The notes: generated from the sequence alone by a model not told the origin. A stretch of DNA of 49,473 nucleotides from Oscillospiraceae bacterium (GCA_017541825.1 JAFXYJ010000148.1:1-49473), one strand, 5' to 3'. Positions 1 through 8,466 are shown, numbered from the stretch's first letter. Numbers and translations: made by a program.

Positions 1-28
1 CCCGGAACAGCTTTTGAGAGAGAAATAC

Positions 29-66
29 CAGTTTGTCGGGATGACGCAAAATCGCAGTTTGTCGGG
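29..66. repeat. Short direct repeat pair
   Basis: The 12-mer CAGTTTGTCGGG occurs at 29-40 and again at 55-66, 26 bp apart, in a stretch with no recognisable gene (1-129). The rest of this stretch is AT-richer than its neighbours. No function is visible; the repeat may be a remnant of an element cut off by the window edge. Confidence 0.5.
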
Positions 67-129
67 CAAGTCTTTTGTTGTCCGCAGTGATAGCGAGCAT
101 CGGATTTTGCCCCACAAAATCCAGAGACA

Positions 130-164
130 AAACAGGCGTGACCACTTTGCGGTCACGCCTGTTT
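130..164 (-). terminator. Bidirectional intrinsic terminator downstream of the ABC exporter
   Basis: A perfect 14-bp inverted repeat (130-143 with 151-164, 7-nt loop) ends in a T-rich run when read on the minus strand. It lies about 85 bp beyond the exporter stop codon and would also stop transcripts arriving from the left. Confidence 0.8.
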
Positions 165-249
165 CATATCCCTTTTAGTCGGTGATAACTTCCTCAAGGC
201 ACCTTCCTTGCGGAGGATGCCCCGACGGGCTCCCGCTTTTTTGCCTGGT

Positions 250-2091
250 CTATTGTTTATCCGTCTCCATATCCAGTATCCGGCGAAACTGGGTCTCGTA
301 GAGCTGTCGGTACACGCCGCCTTTGGCGAGCAGCTCCTCGTGGCTGCCCTCCTCGGCGATAACGCCGTCCTTGACCACGAGGATGCGGTCCGCCTTGAGG
401 ATCGTGGACAGACGGTGGGCGATAACGATGCTGGTGCGCCCGCGCATCATGATCTCCAGCGCCTCCTGGATCGCGTTTTCGCTGATGGAATCGAGGGCCG
501 AGGTGGCCTCGTCCAGGATCAGGATCTTCGGGTCCTTGAGCATGGTGCGGGCGATGGAAATGCGCTGCTTTTCTCCGCCGGACAGCTTCAGCCCGCGGTT
601 GCCGACCTGCGTATCGTAGCCGTTGGGCTGACTCATGATGAAATCATGGATGCTCGCCGTTCTGCAGGCGGCTTCGATCTCCTCCTGCGTGGCATCCGCC
701 CTGGCGTAGAGCAGGTTTTCGCGAATCGTGCCGTTGAAAAGGTAAGTCTCCTGCGTCACGATGCCGACGCCGTCGCGGATATAGTCGAGATCGCATTCGC
801 GCACGTCGTATCCGCCGAGGGTCACGCGCCCGCCGGTGACGTCATACAGGCGCGGGATCAGGTTGACGATCGTGGATTTGCCGCTGCCGGACGGCCCGAC
901 GATTGCGTACATCCGCCCTCCGGGCACCTTGAAATCGATATCGGTGAGAAGCGGCTTTTCCGCATCGTAGGAAAAGCTCACATGCTCAAAGACGATGTCC
1001 GTGTTGCGCAGCTCCGGCTTTTTCCCGTTTTTCGGCGAGACAATGGGGTTGACCATATCGAAATAGTCGAAGATACGGGTAAACAGCGCCAGGGAGCGGG
1101 TGAAACTGACCTGCACGTCCAGCAGGGACTCCACGGGCCGGTAGAGCCGGTTCACCAGCGCCACAGTGGCGGTGATCACGCCCACTGTCAGCGTCGGATC
1201 GACGCTGCGTATGATCAGCCAGCCGCCGGCAAAGTAGATCAGCAGCGGGCCGATCTGGGTGAACATGCCCATGACGACCCGGAACCATCTGCCGCTGCGC
1301 TGCTCCCGGAGATTGAGCTGCGTGACCTCTTCGTTGACGGCCACGAAGCAGTCGTATTCTTCCTTCTCGCGGGTGAACAGCTTGACCAGCAGCGAGCCGC
1401 TGACCGACAGCGTTTCGTTGACGAGCTGATTCATCTCGTCGTTTTTCGCCTGGCTCTCCGAGAGAAGCTGCCAGCGCGTCCTGCCCACGCTGCGGGTTGG
1501 CAGGATCAGCAGCGGTATCACGACGATCCCGATCAGGGCGAGCTGCCAGCTCATGGTGAAGAGCGCGACCATGGTCGTCACCACGGTGGCGACGTTGCTG
1601 ACCACGCTGGTCAGCGTGCCGGAGATGACCGAGCTGACGCCGCTGATGTCGGTGTTCATCCGCGTGATGATGTCGCCCTGCCGCTCCGAGGTGAAAAACG
1701 AATGCGGCATGTGCTGCAGGTGGTCATACATCTGGTTCTTCATGTCGAAGATGATCCGCTGGGAGATCCAGGCGTTGATATAGCTCTCGAGCACGCCGAT
1801 GATCTGTGAACCGGCCAGCGTGAGGAACGCGAGGATCAGCAGCCGGATCAGCAGCTGCATGCTGCGCCCGACCAGCGCCTCATCCACGATCCGCCCGGTA
1901 ATGATGCTCGGAAACAGCCCGACCGTGGCAGACAGCAGGATCGCCGCGAAAACCAGCAGGAACTGGAACCAGTAGGGCGCGAGGTAGCTGAGGATGCGCT
2001 TGAGCAGCGCCCCCGTCACCCTGGGCTTGTTTGCCTTTTCCTCCTCGGTGAGAAAGCCTCTCGGTCCGCCGAAGTGTGCCCCGTGAGCCAT
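250..2091 (-). CDS. ABC transporter, fused permease and ATPase (exporter half-transporter)
   Basis: A 613-residue exporter of the MsbA/LmrA/multidrug type, expected to work as a dimer in the cytoplasmic membrane. The N-terminal half (about residues 35-330) holds six hydrophobic transmembrane segments. The C-terminal half is the nucleotide-binding domain: Walker A GPSGSGKST from about residue 399, signature LSGGEKQ from about 503, Walker B ILILDEATS just after, and H-loop IAHRLS. The start ATG at 2091 follows a strong AAGGAGGTGAT ribosome site; an open frame extends upstream to 2304 but overlaps the divergent promoter and lacks family similarity. The stop is TAG at 250-252. The substrate cannot be told from sequence. 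It is a single-gene unit divergent from the GTPase-NYN gene. A heterodimeric partner elsewhere in the genome is possible. Confidence 0.93.
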   Translation of the reverse strand: MAHGAHFGGPRGFLTEEEKANKPRVTGALLKRILSYLAPYWFQFLLVFAAILLSATVGLFPSIITGRIVDEALVGRSMQLLIRLLILAFLTLAGSQIIGVLESYINAWISQRIIFDMKNQMYDHLQHMPHSFFTSERQGDIITRMNTDISGVSSVISGTLTSVVSNVATVVTTMVALFTMSWQLALIGIVVIPLLILPTRSVGRTRWQLLSESQAKNDEMNQLVNETLSVSGSLLVKLFTREKEEYDCFVAVNEEVTQLNLREQRSGRWFRVVMGMFTQIGPLLIYFAGGWLIIRSVDPTLTVGVITATVALVNRLYRPVESLLDVQVSFTRSLALFTRIFDYFDMVNPIVSPKNGKKPELRNTDIVFEHVSFSYDAEKPLLTDIDFKVPGGRMYAIVGPSGSGKSTIVNLIPRLYDVTGGRVTLGGYDVRECDLDYIRDGVGIVTQETYLFNGTIRENLLYARADATQEEIEAACRTASIHDFIMSQPNGYDTQVGNRGLKLSGGEKQRISIARTMLKDPKILILDEATSALDSISENAIQEALEIMMRGRTSIVIAHRLSTILKADRILVVKDGVIAEEGSHEELLAKGGVYRQLYETQFRRILDMETDKQ

Positions 2092-2125
2092 GGCATCACC
2101 TCCTTGTCTTTTGATGGATGAGATC

Positions 2126-2154
2126 ATTATAGCACGGGAAAACAAAAAGAGACA
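2126..2154 (-). promoter_or_regulatory. Promoter of the ABC exporter (extended -10)
   Basis: On the minus strand TGC-TATAAT lies at 2134-2126, an extended -10 with a perfect hexamer. The -35 region 17 bp upstream (TGTCTC) is poor, as is usual for extended -10 promoters. It sits about 35 bp upstream of the exporter start codon. Confidence 0.65.
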
Positions 2155-2163
2155 GGTTTTTGT

Positions 2164-2192
2164 CGACTTATAATCCCCGGCCGTGGTATACT
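2164..2192 (+). promoter_or_regulatory. Promoter of the GTPase-NYN gene
   Basis: TGG-TATACT at 2184-2192 is an extended -10; the -35 region at 2164-2169 is weak. It lies 30 bp upstream of the chosen GTG start, back to back with the exporter promoter about 60 bp away, so one regulator could act on both. Confidence 0.55.
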
Positions 2193-2221
2193 GCAGTCGA
2201 TCATCGAAAGGGGGACGAAGC

Positions 2222-4855
2222 GTGGGCGGCGATACGGAAAAACGTCTTTGCGTGGGACTGCTGGCCCATGTGGACGCGGGGAAGACGACTCTGAGCGAAG
2301 CCATGCTTTACGCGGCGGGCTCACTGCGGCGCCTCGGCCGTGTGGACCATCGCGACGCGTTCCTCGACACGGACGCCCGGGAGCGCGAGCGGGGCATCAC
2401 GATCTTCTCCAAGCAGGCGCGTCTGCGCTGGAACGGCTGCGATATCACGCTGATGGACACGCCGGGCCATGTGGACTTCTCCGCCGAGACCGAGAGGACG
2501 CTTTCGGTGCTCGACTGTGCCGTGCTGCTCGTCAGCGGCAGCGACGGCGTGCAGGGCCATACCCGCACGCTCTGGAAGCTGCTGGAGCAATACGGCGTAC
2601 CCACATTCGTATTCGTCAACAAAATGGACCTGCCCGGCATCGACCGCTCCGCGCTGATGGATGAGCTGCGGCGGCGGCTCGGCGAGGGCTGCGCAGACTT
2701 TACAGACGGCGGATGGGCCGAACAGGCCGCCACGGAGAGCGAGGAAGCCATGGAGGCGTTCCTGGCAACCGGCGAGGTGCCTCCGGCACTGGTGCGCCCC
2801 CTTGTCGCCGCTCGGCAGCTCTTTCCCTGCCGCTTCGGTTCCGCGCTGAAGACGGAGGGCGTGGGGGAGCTGCTGGATCTCCTGACGCTGTATGCCGTGC
2901 AGCGGCCTCCGAAGGCCGGGACTGCGGCCAGGATCTACAAGATCAGCCGCGACCCCCAGGGCAGCCGGCTGACCTGGCTGCGGGTCACCGGCGGCGAGCT
3001 GCGTGCCCGACAGAGCGTGAGCGGCATCGACGAAGAGGGAAAACCCTGGGAGGAGAAGATACACCAGATCCGACTGTATTCCGGGGACAAGTATGAAACG
3101 GCGGACGCCGTCGGCGCAGGTACGGTGTGCGCGGTCACGGGCCTGTCCGTACCGGGCGCGGGCGACGGCATCGGGGCCGAGCAGGGAACGGTCGGCGCAA
3201 TGCTCGAGAGCCTGTTCAGCTACGGCGTCACGGCGGAAGGCGCGGACCCCTTCACACTGCTGCAGAGGCTGCGGCTCCTGCAGGAGGAGGACCCGCAGCT
3301 GCGGGTCGGCTGGGACGAGACCGCCCGCGAGGTGCGCGTGCATCTGATGGGACAGGTGCAGATGGAGATACTTCAGGACATCCTGCGGGAGCGCTTCGGA
3401 CTGGAGCTGTCCTTTGACGCCGGGCGCCTGCTCTACCGAGAGACGATCGCCGACACGGTGGAGGGCGTGGGACACTATGAGCCGCTGCGCCATTACGCCG
3501 AGGTACATCTGATCCTCTCTCCGGGGGCGCCCGGGAGCGGTCTTGTGTTCGACTCCTCATGCTCCACCGACGCGCTGGATCTGAACTGGCAAAGGCTGAT
3601 CCTGACCCATCTGCGGGAAAAAGAACACCGGGGCGTGCTGACCGGCGCGCCGATCACCGATATGCGCATCACGCTGGCCGCAGGCAGGGCTCATCTGAAG
3701 CACACCGAGGGCGGTGATTTCCGCGAGGCCACGTACCGCGCCGTGCGGCAGGGACTGATGCGCGCCGAGAGCGTACTGCTCGAGCCCTGGTATACCGTCC
3801 GTATGGAGCTGCCGGCATCCTCTGCAGGCCGCGCGATGACGGATCTGCAGCGCATGGGCGGTTCCTTCGACGCGCCGGAGACGCTGGGCGACGAGACCGT
3901 TCTCACCGGCGAGGCGCCAGTGGCGGAAATGCGCGATTACCGGCGGGAGCTGACCGTCTACACACGGGGGATGGGCAAGCTTTACTGCACCTTTTCCGGC
4001 TATCGTCCCTGCCGGGACGCGGATTCTGTCATAGCTGCCTGCGGTTACAAACCCGAACGGGACACGGCCAACAGTCCCGACTCGGTGTTCTGTTCCCACG
4101 GCGCCGGATTCATCGTGCCCTGGAACGAGGTGGAGGCGCATATGCATTTGCCGTCCTGCCTCAAAAAGGAAAGGGAGCCGGAACCGCTGCCGGCGCCGCC
4201 GTCCCGGACCGTGCCCACAGGCCGAGCGATGGACAGGGAGCTTCAGGCCATATTCGAGCGCACCTACGGTCCGGTAAAGGAACGCTCCTTTGTCCCGACG
4301 GCGGAACGGCAGGCGCGACAGAGCGCCCGGCCCAAAGCCGTGCCTGTCCCGCAGGGACCGGAATACGTGCTCGTGGACGGTTACAACATCATCTACGCCT
4401 GGGACGAGCTGCGTACCGTGGCAGAGGAGCATATGGACGCGGCCAGACAGAGGCTGATCGACCGGATGAGCAACTATCAGGCCATGCGCGGGTGTGAGCT
4501 GATCCTGGTGTTCGACGCGTACCGCGTCCCGGACCACCCGGAGGAGGTCCTACGATACCATAATATCTACGTGGTCTATACCCGCACCGCCGAGACAGCC
4601 GACGCCTATATCGAAAAAACGGCCCATGTGATCGCAAAGGACCACCGGGTCCGGGTGGCGAGCAGCGACAGTCTCGAACAGCTGATCGTGCTCAGTCAGG
4701 GCGCGCTGCGCGTCTCGGCGTCGGCTTTTCACGATGAAGTGCTCCAGGCCGACGGCGAGCTGCGCCGTCTGGTGCGGGAAACGAACATCCCGGAGCTTCG
4801 CCGTCCTGTGGCGGAGGCCCTGTATGAGGCGGAGAACGGCGCGCAGGAGGAATAG
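2222..4855 (+). CDS. TetM/EF-G-like translational GTPase fused to a C-terminal NYN (YacP/Rae1-like) RNase domain
   Basis: An 877-residue fusion. Residues 1-about 650 have the layout of ribosomal-protection/EF-G GTPases: G1 AHVDAGKT (15-22), G2 RGITI (57-61), G3 DTPGH (79-83), G4 NKMD (133-136), then domain II, domain III and a TetM-like domain IV/V. After a low-complexity linker (about 650-712), residues 714-877 form a NYN domain with acidic positions fitting a PIN-like metal site: D719 and N722 (VDGYN), D765 (VFDAYR), D794 (TADAYIEK) and D816 (SSDSLEQ). This resembles YacP/Rae1, a ribosome A-site endoribonuclease of Bacillus. The GTG start at 2222 has GAAAGGGGGA 7-8 nt upstream; an upstream in-frame GTG at 2183 overlaps the promoter. 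Known: TetM-type proteins enter the A site. Inferred: a factor that delivers an mRNA nuclease to stalled ribosomes. It should not be called a tetracycline-resistance gene from this evidence alone. Confidence 0.88.
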   Translation: MGGDTEKRLCVGLLAHVDAGKTTLSEAMLYAAGSLRRLGRVDHRDAFLDTDARERERGITIFSKQARLRWNGCDITLMDTPGHVDFSAETERTLSVLDCAVLLVSGSDGVQGHTRTLWKLLEQYGVPTFVFVNKMDLPGIDRSALMDELRRRLGEGCADFTDGGWAEQAATESEEAMEAFLATGEVPPALVRPLVAARQLFPCRFGSALKTEGVGELLDLLTLYAVQRPPKAGTAARIYKISRDPQGSRLTWLRVTGGELRARQSVSGIDEEGKPWEEKIHQIRLYSGDKYETADAVGAGTVCAVTGLSVPGAGDGIGAEQGTVGAMLESLFSYGVTAEGADPFTLLQRLRLLQEEDPQLRVGWDETAREVRVHLMGQVQMEILQDILRERFGLELSFDAGRLLYRETIADTVEGVGHYEPLRHYAEVHLILSPGAPGSGLVFDSSCSTDALDLNWQRLILTHLREKEHRGVLTGAPITDMRITLAAGRAHLKHTEGGDFREATYRAVRQGLMRAESVLLEPWYTVRMELPASSAGRAMTDLQRMGGSFDAPETLGDETVLTGEAPVAEMRDYRRELTVYTRGMGKLYCTFSGYRPCRDADSVIAACGYKPERDTANSPDSVFCSHGAGFIVPWNEVEAHMHLPSCLKKEREPEPLPAPPSRTVPTGRAMDRELQAIFERTYGPVKERSFVPTAERQARQSARPKAVPVPQGPEYVLVDGYNIIYAWDELRTVAEEHMDAARQRLIDRMSNYQAMRGCELILVFDAYRVPDHPEEVLRYHNIYVVYTRTAETADAYIEKTAHVIAKDHRVRVASSDSLEQLIVLSQGALRVSASAFHDEVLQADGELRRLVRETNIPELRRPVAEALYEAENGAQEE

Positions 4856-4890
4856 GACAGCGTACAGACGGATGGGACAGGCAGACTGTC

Positions 4891-4926
4891 AACGATTTCG
4901 GGGGTGCCGACGCACCCCCGATCGTT
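4891..4926. terminator. Convergent terminator hairpin
   Basis: AACGAT (4891-4896), then CGGGGGTGC (4899-4907), a 4-nt loop, GCACCCCCG (4912-4920) and ATCGTT (4921-4926) make a 15-bp stem with a 2-nt bulge. It lies between the convergent GTPase-NYN gene and the hypothetical gene and overlaps the latter's TAA stop. There is no long U tract. Confidence 0.6.
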
Positions 4927-5704
4927 ACTGTATCAGGCCCCGATACGTGTCCGCCGGTTCGATGCGGTCGGGGGGATAGAATTCCTCTACCGGGAAGCGG
5001 ATCCTGCCGAACAGACTGCAGGGATCGTCGTCGACGGTACCGTCGCACTCGTTTTCGGGGACGGAATAGTTGTATACCGGGATGACGAGCTGGCTGTCGC
5101 GCTCCAGACGGATCAGCGAGAACTGCCCCAGCGTCGTATACCAGAGCCGGTCGGCGTCGAACACGAGATCTTCACCGAAGAGAGCGAGGATCCCCGGCGG
5201 CACGTCCGGGATCGGATCGTTTCCGCTGCCGGCTTTGTCGACCAGCTGCATGGCCAGCGCGATGGGGTCCACCGCCTCCACGACGCCCACGGGCTGGTCG
5301 GCCTGGGTGGTAACGTCGCCCTCGGAGGAGTATACCTTGACGCTGCCCTCGCTGCCGAACAGGATGACCCTCTTGTTGAATACGCTCAAGCCGACCACCG
5401 TCGTCCCGCCGGAGACGATCTCCCCGGTGACGCGATAATAATAGGTCACATCCACCGTGTAATAACCGCGGTTGAAATTGATCTCCTCCACGTCCACGAC
5501 CGCGGAAAGCAGCTCCGCGCTCCGCGGCCGCACGCTGTAGGCGCTGTCTATGTAGGTCTGAGAGGAAACGGTGGGGAAGACCCGCAGATCCTCCACGCAG
5601 TCCTTATCCCGGCAGCTGGAATAGATCTTTTTGGTATGGATACAAACAGCTTCCCTGATGAGGGCCGAGCTGTCGATCGGCCCGGGAACGACCCTGTCTG
5701 CCAT
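4925..5704 (-). CDS. Conserved hypothetical protein, beta-rich, function unknown
   Basis: A 259-residue protein without a signal peptide or membrane segment. It contains a CRDKDCVEDLRV motif near residue 32 and long runs of alternating hydrophobic residues that suggest beta-sheet. I recall similar proteins carrying the CRDKDC-type motif only as hypotheticals in Clostridia; I cannot assign a function or named domain. The ATG at 5704 is preceded by TAAAGGAGGC with good spacing. It is a single-gene unit, convergent with the GTPase-NYN gene and divergent from the DUF4364 gene. A structural spore or coat role is possible in such an organism, but nothing in the sequence shows it. Confidence 0.75.
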   Translation of the reverse strand: MADRVVPGPIDSSALIREAVCIHTKKIYSSCRDKDCVEDLRVFPTVSSQTYIDSAYSVRPRSAELLSAVVDVEEINFNRGYYTVDVTYYYRVTGEIVSGGTTVVGLSVFNKRVILFGSEGSVKVYSSEGDVTTQADQPVGVVEAVDPIALAMQLVDKAGSGNDPIPDVPPGILALFGEDLVFDADRLWYTTLGQFSLIRLERDSQLVIPVYNYSVPENECDGTVDDDPCSLFGRIRFPVEEFYPPDRIEPADTYRGLIQ

Positions 5705-5734
5705 GGTTATGCCTCCTTTAAGAAAGTTCAGTAC

Positions 5735-5763
5735 AGTCTATGCGCACTGCCGAAGAATGTGAA
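5735..5763 (-). promoter_or_regulatory. Possible promoter of the hypothetical gene
   Basis: On the minus strand TTCACA (5763-5758), a 17-bp spacer and TAGACT (5740-5735) sit about 30 bp upstream of the start codon. Both hexamers are imperfect. Confidence 0.4.
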
Positions 5764-5771
5764 GGGGGTGA

Positions 5772-5800
5772 TTGACGGAGAAGGAAAACCGCAATATAAT
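5772..5800 (+). promoter_or_regulatory. Promoter of the DUF4364 gene
   Basis: TTGACG (5772-5777), a 17-bp spacer and TATAAT (5795-5800) form a near-consensus vegetative promoter, 30 bp upstream of the ATG. Confidence 0.85.
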
Positions 5801-5829
5801 CTAGTCAGTATGAAAGGGGGCTGTCACAG

Positions 5830-6339
5830 ATGGAGCATCCCATGCAGGAAAAGCTGGATATCAAGATCCTGATCCTTTACATCCTGCGCCGGCTGCCGGG
5901 AAAGGTGGACAGCGAGACGCTGGCCGGCCTCGCCCTGTCCGACGGCGGGCCGGGATACTTTGAATACGCCGAGTGTCTGGCCGAGCTGGAGGACAGCGGC
6001 CATGTGGAACGTACGGGGCTCAGCTACCGGATCACGGAAAAAGGCGACCGGAACTGCCGGATCGTGGAGAGCAGCCTGCCCTATACGCTGCGCTCCCGGC
6101 TGGAAAAGATCCTGACGCCGATGGCGGAGAAGATGCGCCGCCGCGCGCTGATTGTCACCGAGCACGAGGAGACCCCTGCCGGCTGTCTCGTGCACCTGTC
6201 GCTCTCGGACGAAATGGGCGCCATCGTGGACATGCGGCTCATCTGCGGCGCCGGAGAACACGCCGGGAAGATCGAGGAGAACTTCAGCGCCCGCGCCGAG
6301 GATTACTATAACCGGATCATGAATATGCTCCTGGAGTGA
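5830..6339 (+). CDS. DUF4364 family protein, winged-helix-like
   Basis: A 169-residue protein matching the DUF4364 family of Firmicutes. The N-terminal half (residues 5-75) reads like a winged helix: DIKILILYILRRL, then a recognition-helix-like segment, then LSYRITEKGDRN as the wing. The C-terminal part ends in a helix and may dimerise or sense a ligand. The start ATG at 5830 lies 11 nt after a GAAAGGGGG site; a second ATG at 5842 is possible. It is monocistronic with its own strong promoter. A transcription-regulator role is inferred from the fold; no target is known. Confidence 0.82.
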   Translation: MEHPMQEKLDIKILILYILRRLPGKVDSETLAGLALSDGGPGYFEYAECLAELEDSGHVERTGLSYRITEKGDRNCRIVESSLPYTLRSRLEKILTPMAEKMRRRALIVTEHEETPAGCLVHLSLSDEMGAIVDMRLICGAGEHAGKIEENFSARAEDYYNRIMNMLLE

Positions 6340-6389
6340 ACAGACTTCTCCGTTCGGCGAAAAAATAAGGAAAGAAATAAAGAAAACAC

Positions 6390-6418
6390 TTGCATTTTCA
6401 AATGCGTTATGGTAATCT
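6390..6418 (+). promoter_or_regulatory. Probable rplS promoter and leader
   Basis: TTGCAT (6390-6395), a 17-bp spacer and TGG-TAATCT (6410-6418) lie 90 bp upstream of rplS. The leader 6420-6505 contains two small palindromes, CGGACGGTCCG and CTTATCCGGTAAG. L19 leaders that autoregulate are known in Firmicutes; I could not match that fold with confidence. Confidence 0.5.
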
Positions 6419-6508
6419 ATCAAAGCTGTGTTTTACAGTGATTACGGACGGTCCGCTGCCGCGCCTGCTTATCCGGTAAGAACGTCTATGAATAAAGGAA
6501 GGATCATC

Positions 6509-6853
6509 ATGGATCTCATTCAGACTCTCACCTCCAATTACATGAAGCCTGAACTGCCGGAAATGAATGTGGGCGACACGGTCCGCGTCACCATCCGGGT
6601 CAAAGAAGGCTCCCGCGAGCGCAACCAGGCATTCGAGGGCACCATCATCGCCAGAAAGCATGGCGGCATCAACGAGACTATCACCGTTCGCCGTATCTCC
6701 TACGGCGTGGGCTGCGAGAAGGTATTTCCCGTGCATTCTCCCAGCATCGTCTCTGTGGAGACCATCCGGCGCGGCAAGGTCCGCCGGGCGAAGCTGTACT
6801 ACCTGCGCGACCGCGTGGGCAAGGCGGCCAAGGTCAAGGCAAAGGTCAACTGA
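6509..6853 (+). CDS. rplS: 50S ribosomal protein L19
   Basis: A 114-residue protein of the usual L19 length, component of the large subunit near the 30S interface. Family-typical segments are visible: [23 protein letters not shown], then [21 protein letters not shown] and [19 protein letters not shown] at the C terminus. The ATG at 6509 has AAAGGAAGGA upstream; an earlier in-frame start at 6428 lies in the leader and adds non-family sequence. It is followed at once by a strong terminator, so most L19 transcripts end before lepB. Confidence 0.97.
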   Translation: MDLIQTLTSNYMKPELPEMNVGDTVRVTIRVKEGSRERNQAFEGTIIARKHGGINETITVRRISYGVGCEKVFPVHSPSIVSVETIRRGKVRRAKLYYLRDRVGKAAKVKAKVN

Positions 6854-6873
6854 GCCGGAACAACGGTTTCACA

Positions 6874-6916
6874 ATGAAAAACAGCCGGGGACGCTGCGTC
6901 CGCGGCTGTTTTTCAT
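6874..6916 (+). terminator. Terminator after rplS
   Basis: A perfect 14-bp inverted repeat (6874-6887 with 6903-6916) flanks a GC-rich loop and ends CGGCTGTTTTTC. It separates rplS from the lepB promoter. Confidence 0.85.
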
Positions 6917-6953
6917 AGCAGGCCGCCCGAAAACCCGTCCCGAAGGTTTAAGG

Positions 6954-6982
6954 TTGATAATTGCCATTAACTGGTATATAAT
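6954..6982 (+). promoter_or_regulatory. Promoter of the lepB-ylqF-rnhB-yraN operon
   Basis: TTGATA (6954-6959), a 17-bp spacer and TATAAT (6977-6982) lie 33 bp upstream of lepB. Confidence 0.85.
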
Positions 6983-7015
6983 ACTACAACAAATTCTTCA
7001 CGGAAGTGCGTTGAT

Positions 7016-7612
7016 ATGACGAACGAAACCTGGCCGGAAATCAAAAAACGGAATATGATCGAGCGCCGCGGCGAGATCTTCGACTGGGTCCAGTCGCTGG
7101 TCGTCGCGCTGCTGATCTGCGTGCTGACCTTTACCTTTCTCATCCGTGAGGTAAGCGTTTCGGGCACCTCGATGCTCAACACGCTCTATCACGGCGACAG
7201 ACTGCTGATCTCCGATCTGTTCTACACGCCCAAACAGGGCGATATCGTCGTGCTGCGCAAGGAGTCCTTCAGCGTGGATCCCCTCGTCAAGAGGGTGATC
7301 GCCCTCGCCGGACAGACGGTGGACATCGACTTTGACGAGGGTATCGTGTATGTGGACGGTGAGCCGCTCGACGAGCCGTATATCGCCGAACCCACGCACA
7401 GGCGCATCGACTTTGAAGGCCCGATGGAGGTGCCCGAGGGCTGCGTCTTCGTCCTGGGGGACAACCGCAACGGCTCGACGGACAGCCGGGATATCCGCAT
7501 CGGCTGCATCGACGTCCGGCTCATTATGGGAAAGGCGCTCATGATCCTGATCCCGGGGACCGATATCGATGAGGAACACCGGGACTGGTCCCGGATCGGA
7601 GCGGTCCGCTGA
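7016..7612 (+). CDS. lepB: Signal peptidase I
   Basis: A 198-residue type I (SipS-like) signal peptidase that cuts signal peptides from secreted proteins on the outer face of the membrane. One N-terminal transmembrane segment spans about residues 25-45. Box B SGTSML holds the catalytic Ser52; box D, KRVIALAGQ, holds the general-base Lys92, 40 residues later as in SipS. Box E is GDNRNGSTDSRDI. The ATG at 7016 has only a weak ribosome site. Its stop overlaps the next start (TGATG), so it is translationally coupled to ylqF. Confidence 0.95.
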   Translation: MTNETWPEIKKRNMIERRGEIFDWVQSLVVALLICVLTFTFLIREVSVSGTSMLNTLYHGDRLLISDLFYTPKQGDIVVLRKESFSVDPLVKRVIALAGQTVDIDFDEGIVYVDGEPLDEPYIAEPTHRRIDFEGPMEVPEGCVFVLGDNRNGSTDSRDIRIGCIDVRLIMGKALMILIPGTDIDEEHRDWSRIGAVR

Positions 7613-8466
7613 TGGCAGAGGCGAACATCAACTGGTACCCCGGGCACATGAAAAAGGCCACCCGCATGATGGAGGATTCCCTTCGTCTGGTGGACGCGTT
7701 GGTCGAGCTGCGCGACGCGCGCATCCCGGAATCCAGCCGCAACCCGGATATCGACCGGATCGCTGCTGACAAGCCCAGACTGATCATCCTCAATCGAGCC
7801 GACCAGGCCGATCCGCAGATCACTTCGCTCTGGCGTCAGGCGCTCTCCGGCAAAGGCATTCTCGCGCTGGAGATGGACTGCAGGACTGGAAAGGGCGTGG
7901 GCGGCTTTTCCTCGGCGGCCCGGACGCTCCTGCGTGATCTGATCGAGCGCAGCGAGGCAAAAGGACAGGTCGGGCGCCCGCTGCGCTTTATGGTGCTAGG
8001 GATCCCCAACGTGGGGAAATCGAGCTTTATCAACCGGCTCGCCGGCAGAAAAGCGGCCCAGACCAGCGACAGGCCCGGCGTCACCCGCGGCAAGCAGTGG
8101 ATCTCGCTGCCGAACAATATCCAGCTGCTGGATACTCCCGGTATCCTCTGGCCGAAATTCGAGTCGGAGCAGGTGGGATATTCTCTGGCCTGGACCGGCG
8201 CCATCAACGACAATATCCTGGACGTGGAGCTGGTGGCGTCAAAGCTCCTGGAACGGCTGTGCGAGCTGTATCCCGGCGCCGTGGAGGAGCGATACCGCTT
8301 TCACCCCGAACCCGATGCGCCGGGGTATGAGCTTTTGGAGACCGCCGGGAGAAAGCGCGGCTTTCTCGTCTCCGGCGGAGAGGTCAATACCGAGCGCATG
8401 GCCCGGGTGCTCCTCGATGAGTTCCGCGGAGGCAAGCTCGGCCGCATCACGCTGGAGAGACCGTAA
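7612..8466 (+). CDS. ylqF: Ribosome biogenesis GTPase YlqF (RbgA)
   Basis: A 284-residue circularly permuted GTPase needed for late 50S subunit assembly. The G4 motif NRAD comes first (about residue 62), followed by G1 GIPNVGKSS (about 129) and G3 DTPG (about 173), the permuted order that defines the family. WYPGHMKKA at the N terminus and the C-terminal ANTAR-like helical region are also typical. It is coupled to lepB by a TGATG overlap, and rnhB starts immediately after its stop, an order common in Firmicutes. Confidence 0.96.
   Translation: MAEANINWYPGHMKKATRMMEDSLRLVDALVELRDARIPESSRNPDIDRIAADKPRLIILNRADQADPQITSLWRQALSGKGILALEMDCRTGKGVGGFSSAARTLLRDLIERSEAKGQVGRPLRFMVLGIPNVGKSSFINRLAGRKAAQTSDRPGVTRGKQWISLPNNIQLLDTPGILWPKFESEQVGYSLAWTGAINDNILDVELVASKLLERLCELYPGAVEERYRFHPEPDAPGYELLETAGRKRGFLVSGGEVNTERMARVLLDEFRGGKLGRITLERP

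Noticed and set aside
208..1809. A 533-codon open frame opposite the ABC exporter
   Set aside because: It mirrors a well-supported gene in GC-rich DNA, has no family motifs, and lacks a ribosome site. The same holds for the long frames opposite tig (9988-11967), copA (30821-33076) and rpsA (25977-27635).
2222..4855. Calling the GTPase a tetracycline-resistance determinant
   Set aside because: The GTPase part resembles TetM-type proteins, but the NYN fusion and chromosomal housekeeping context differ from acquired tet genes, and no mobile element is nearby.
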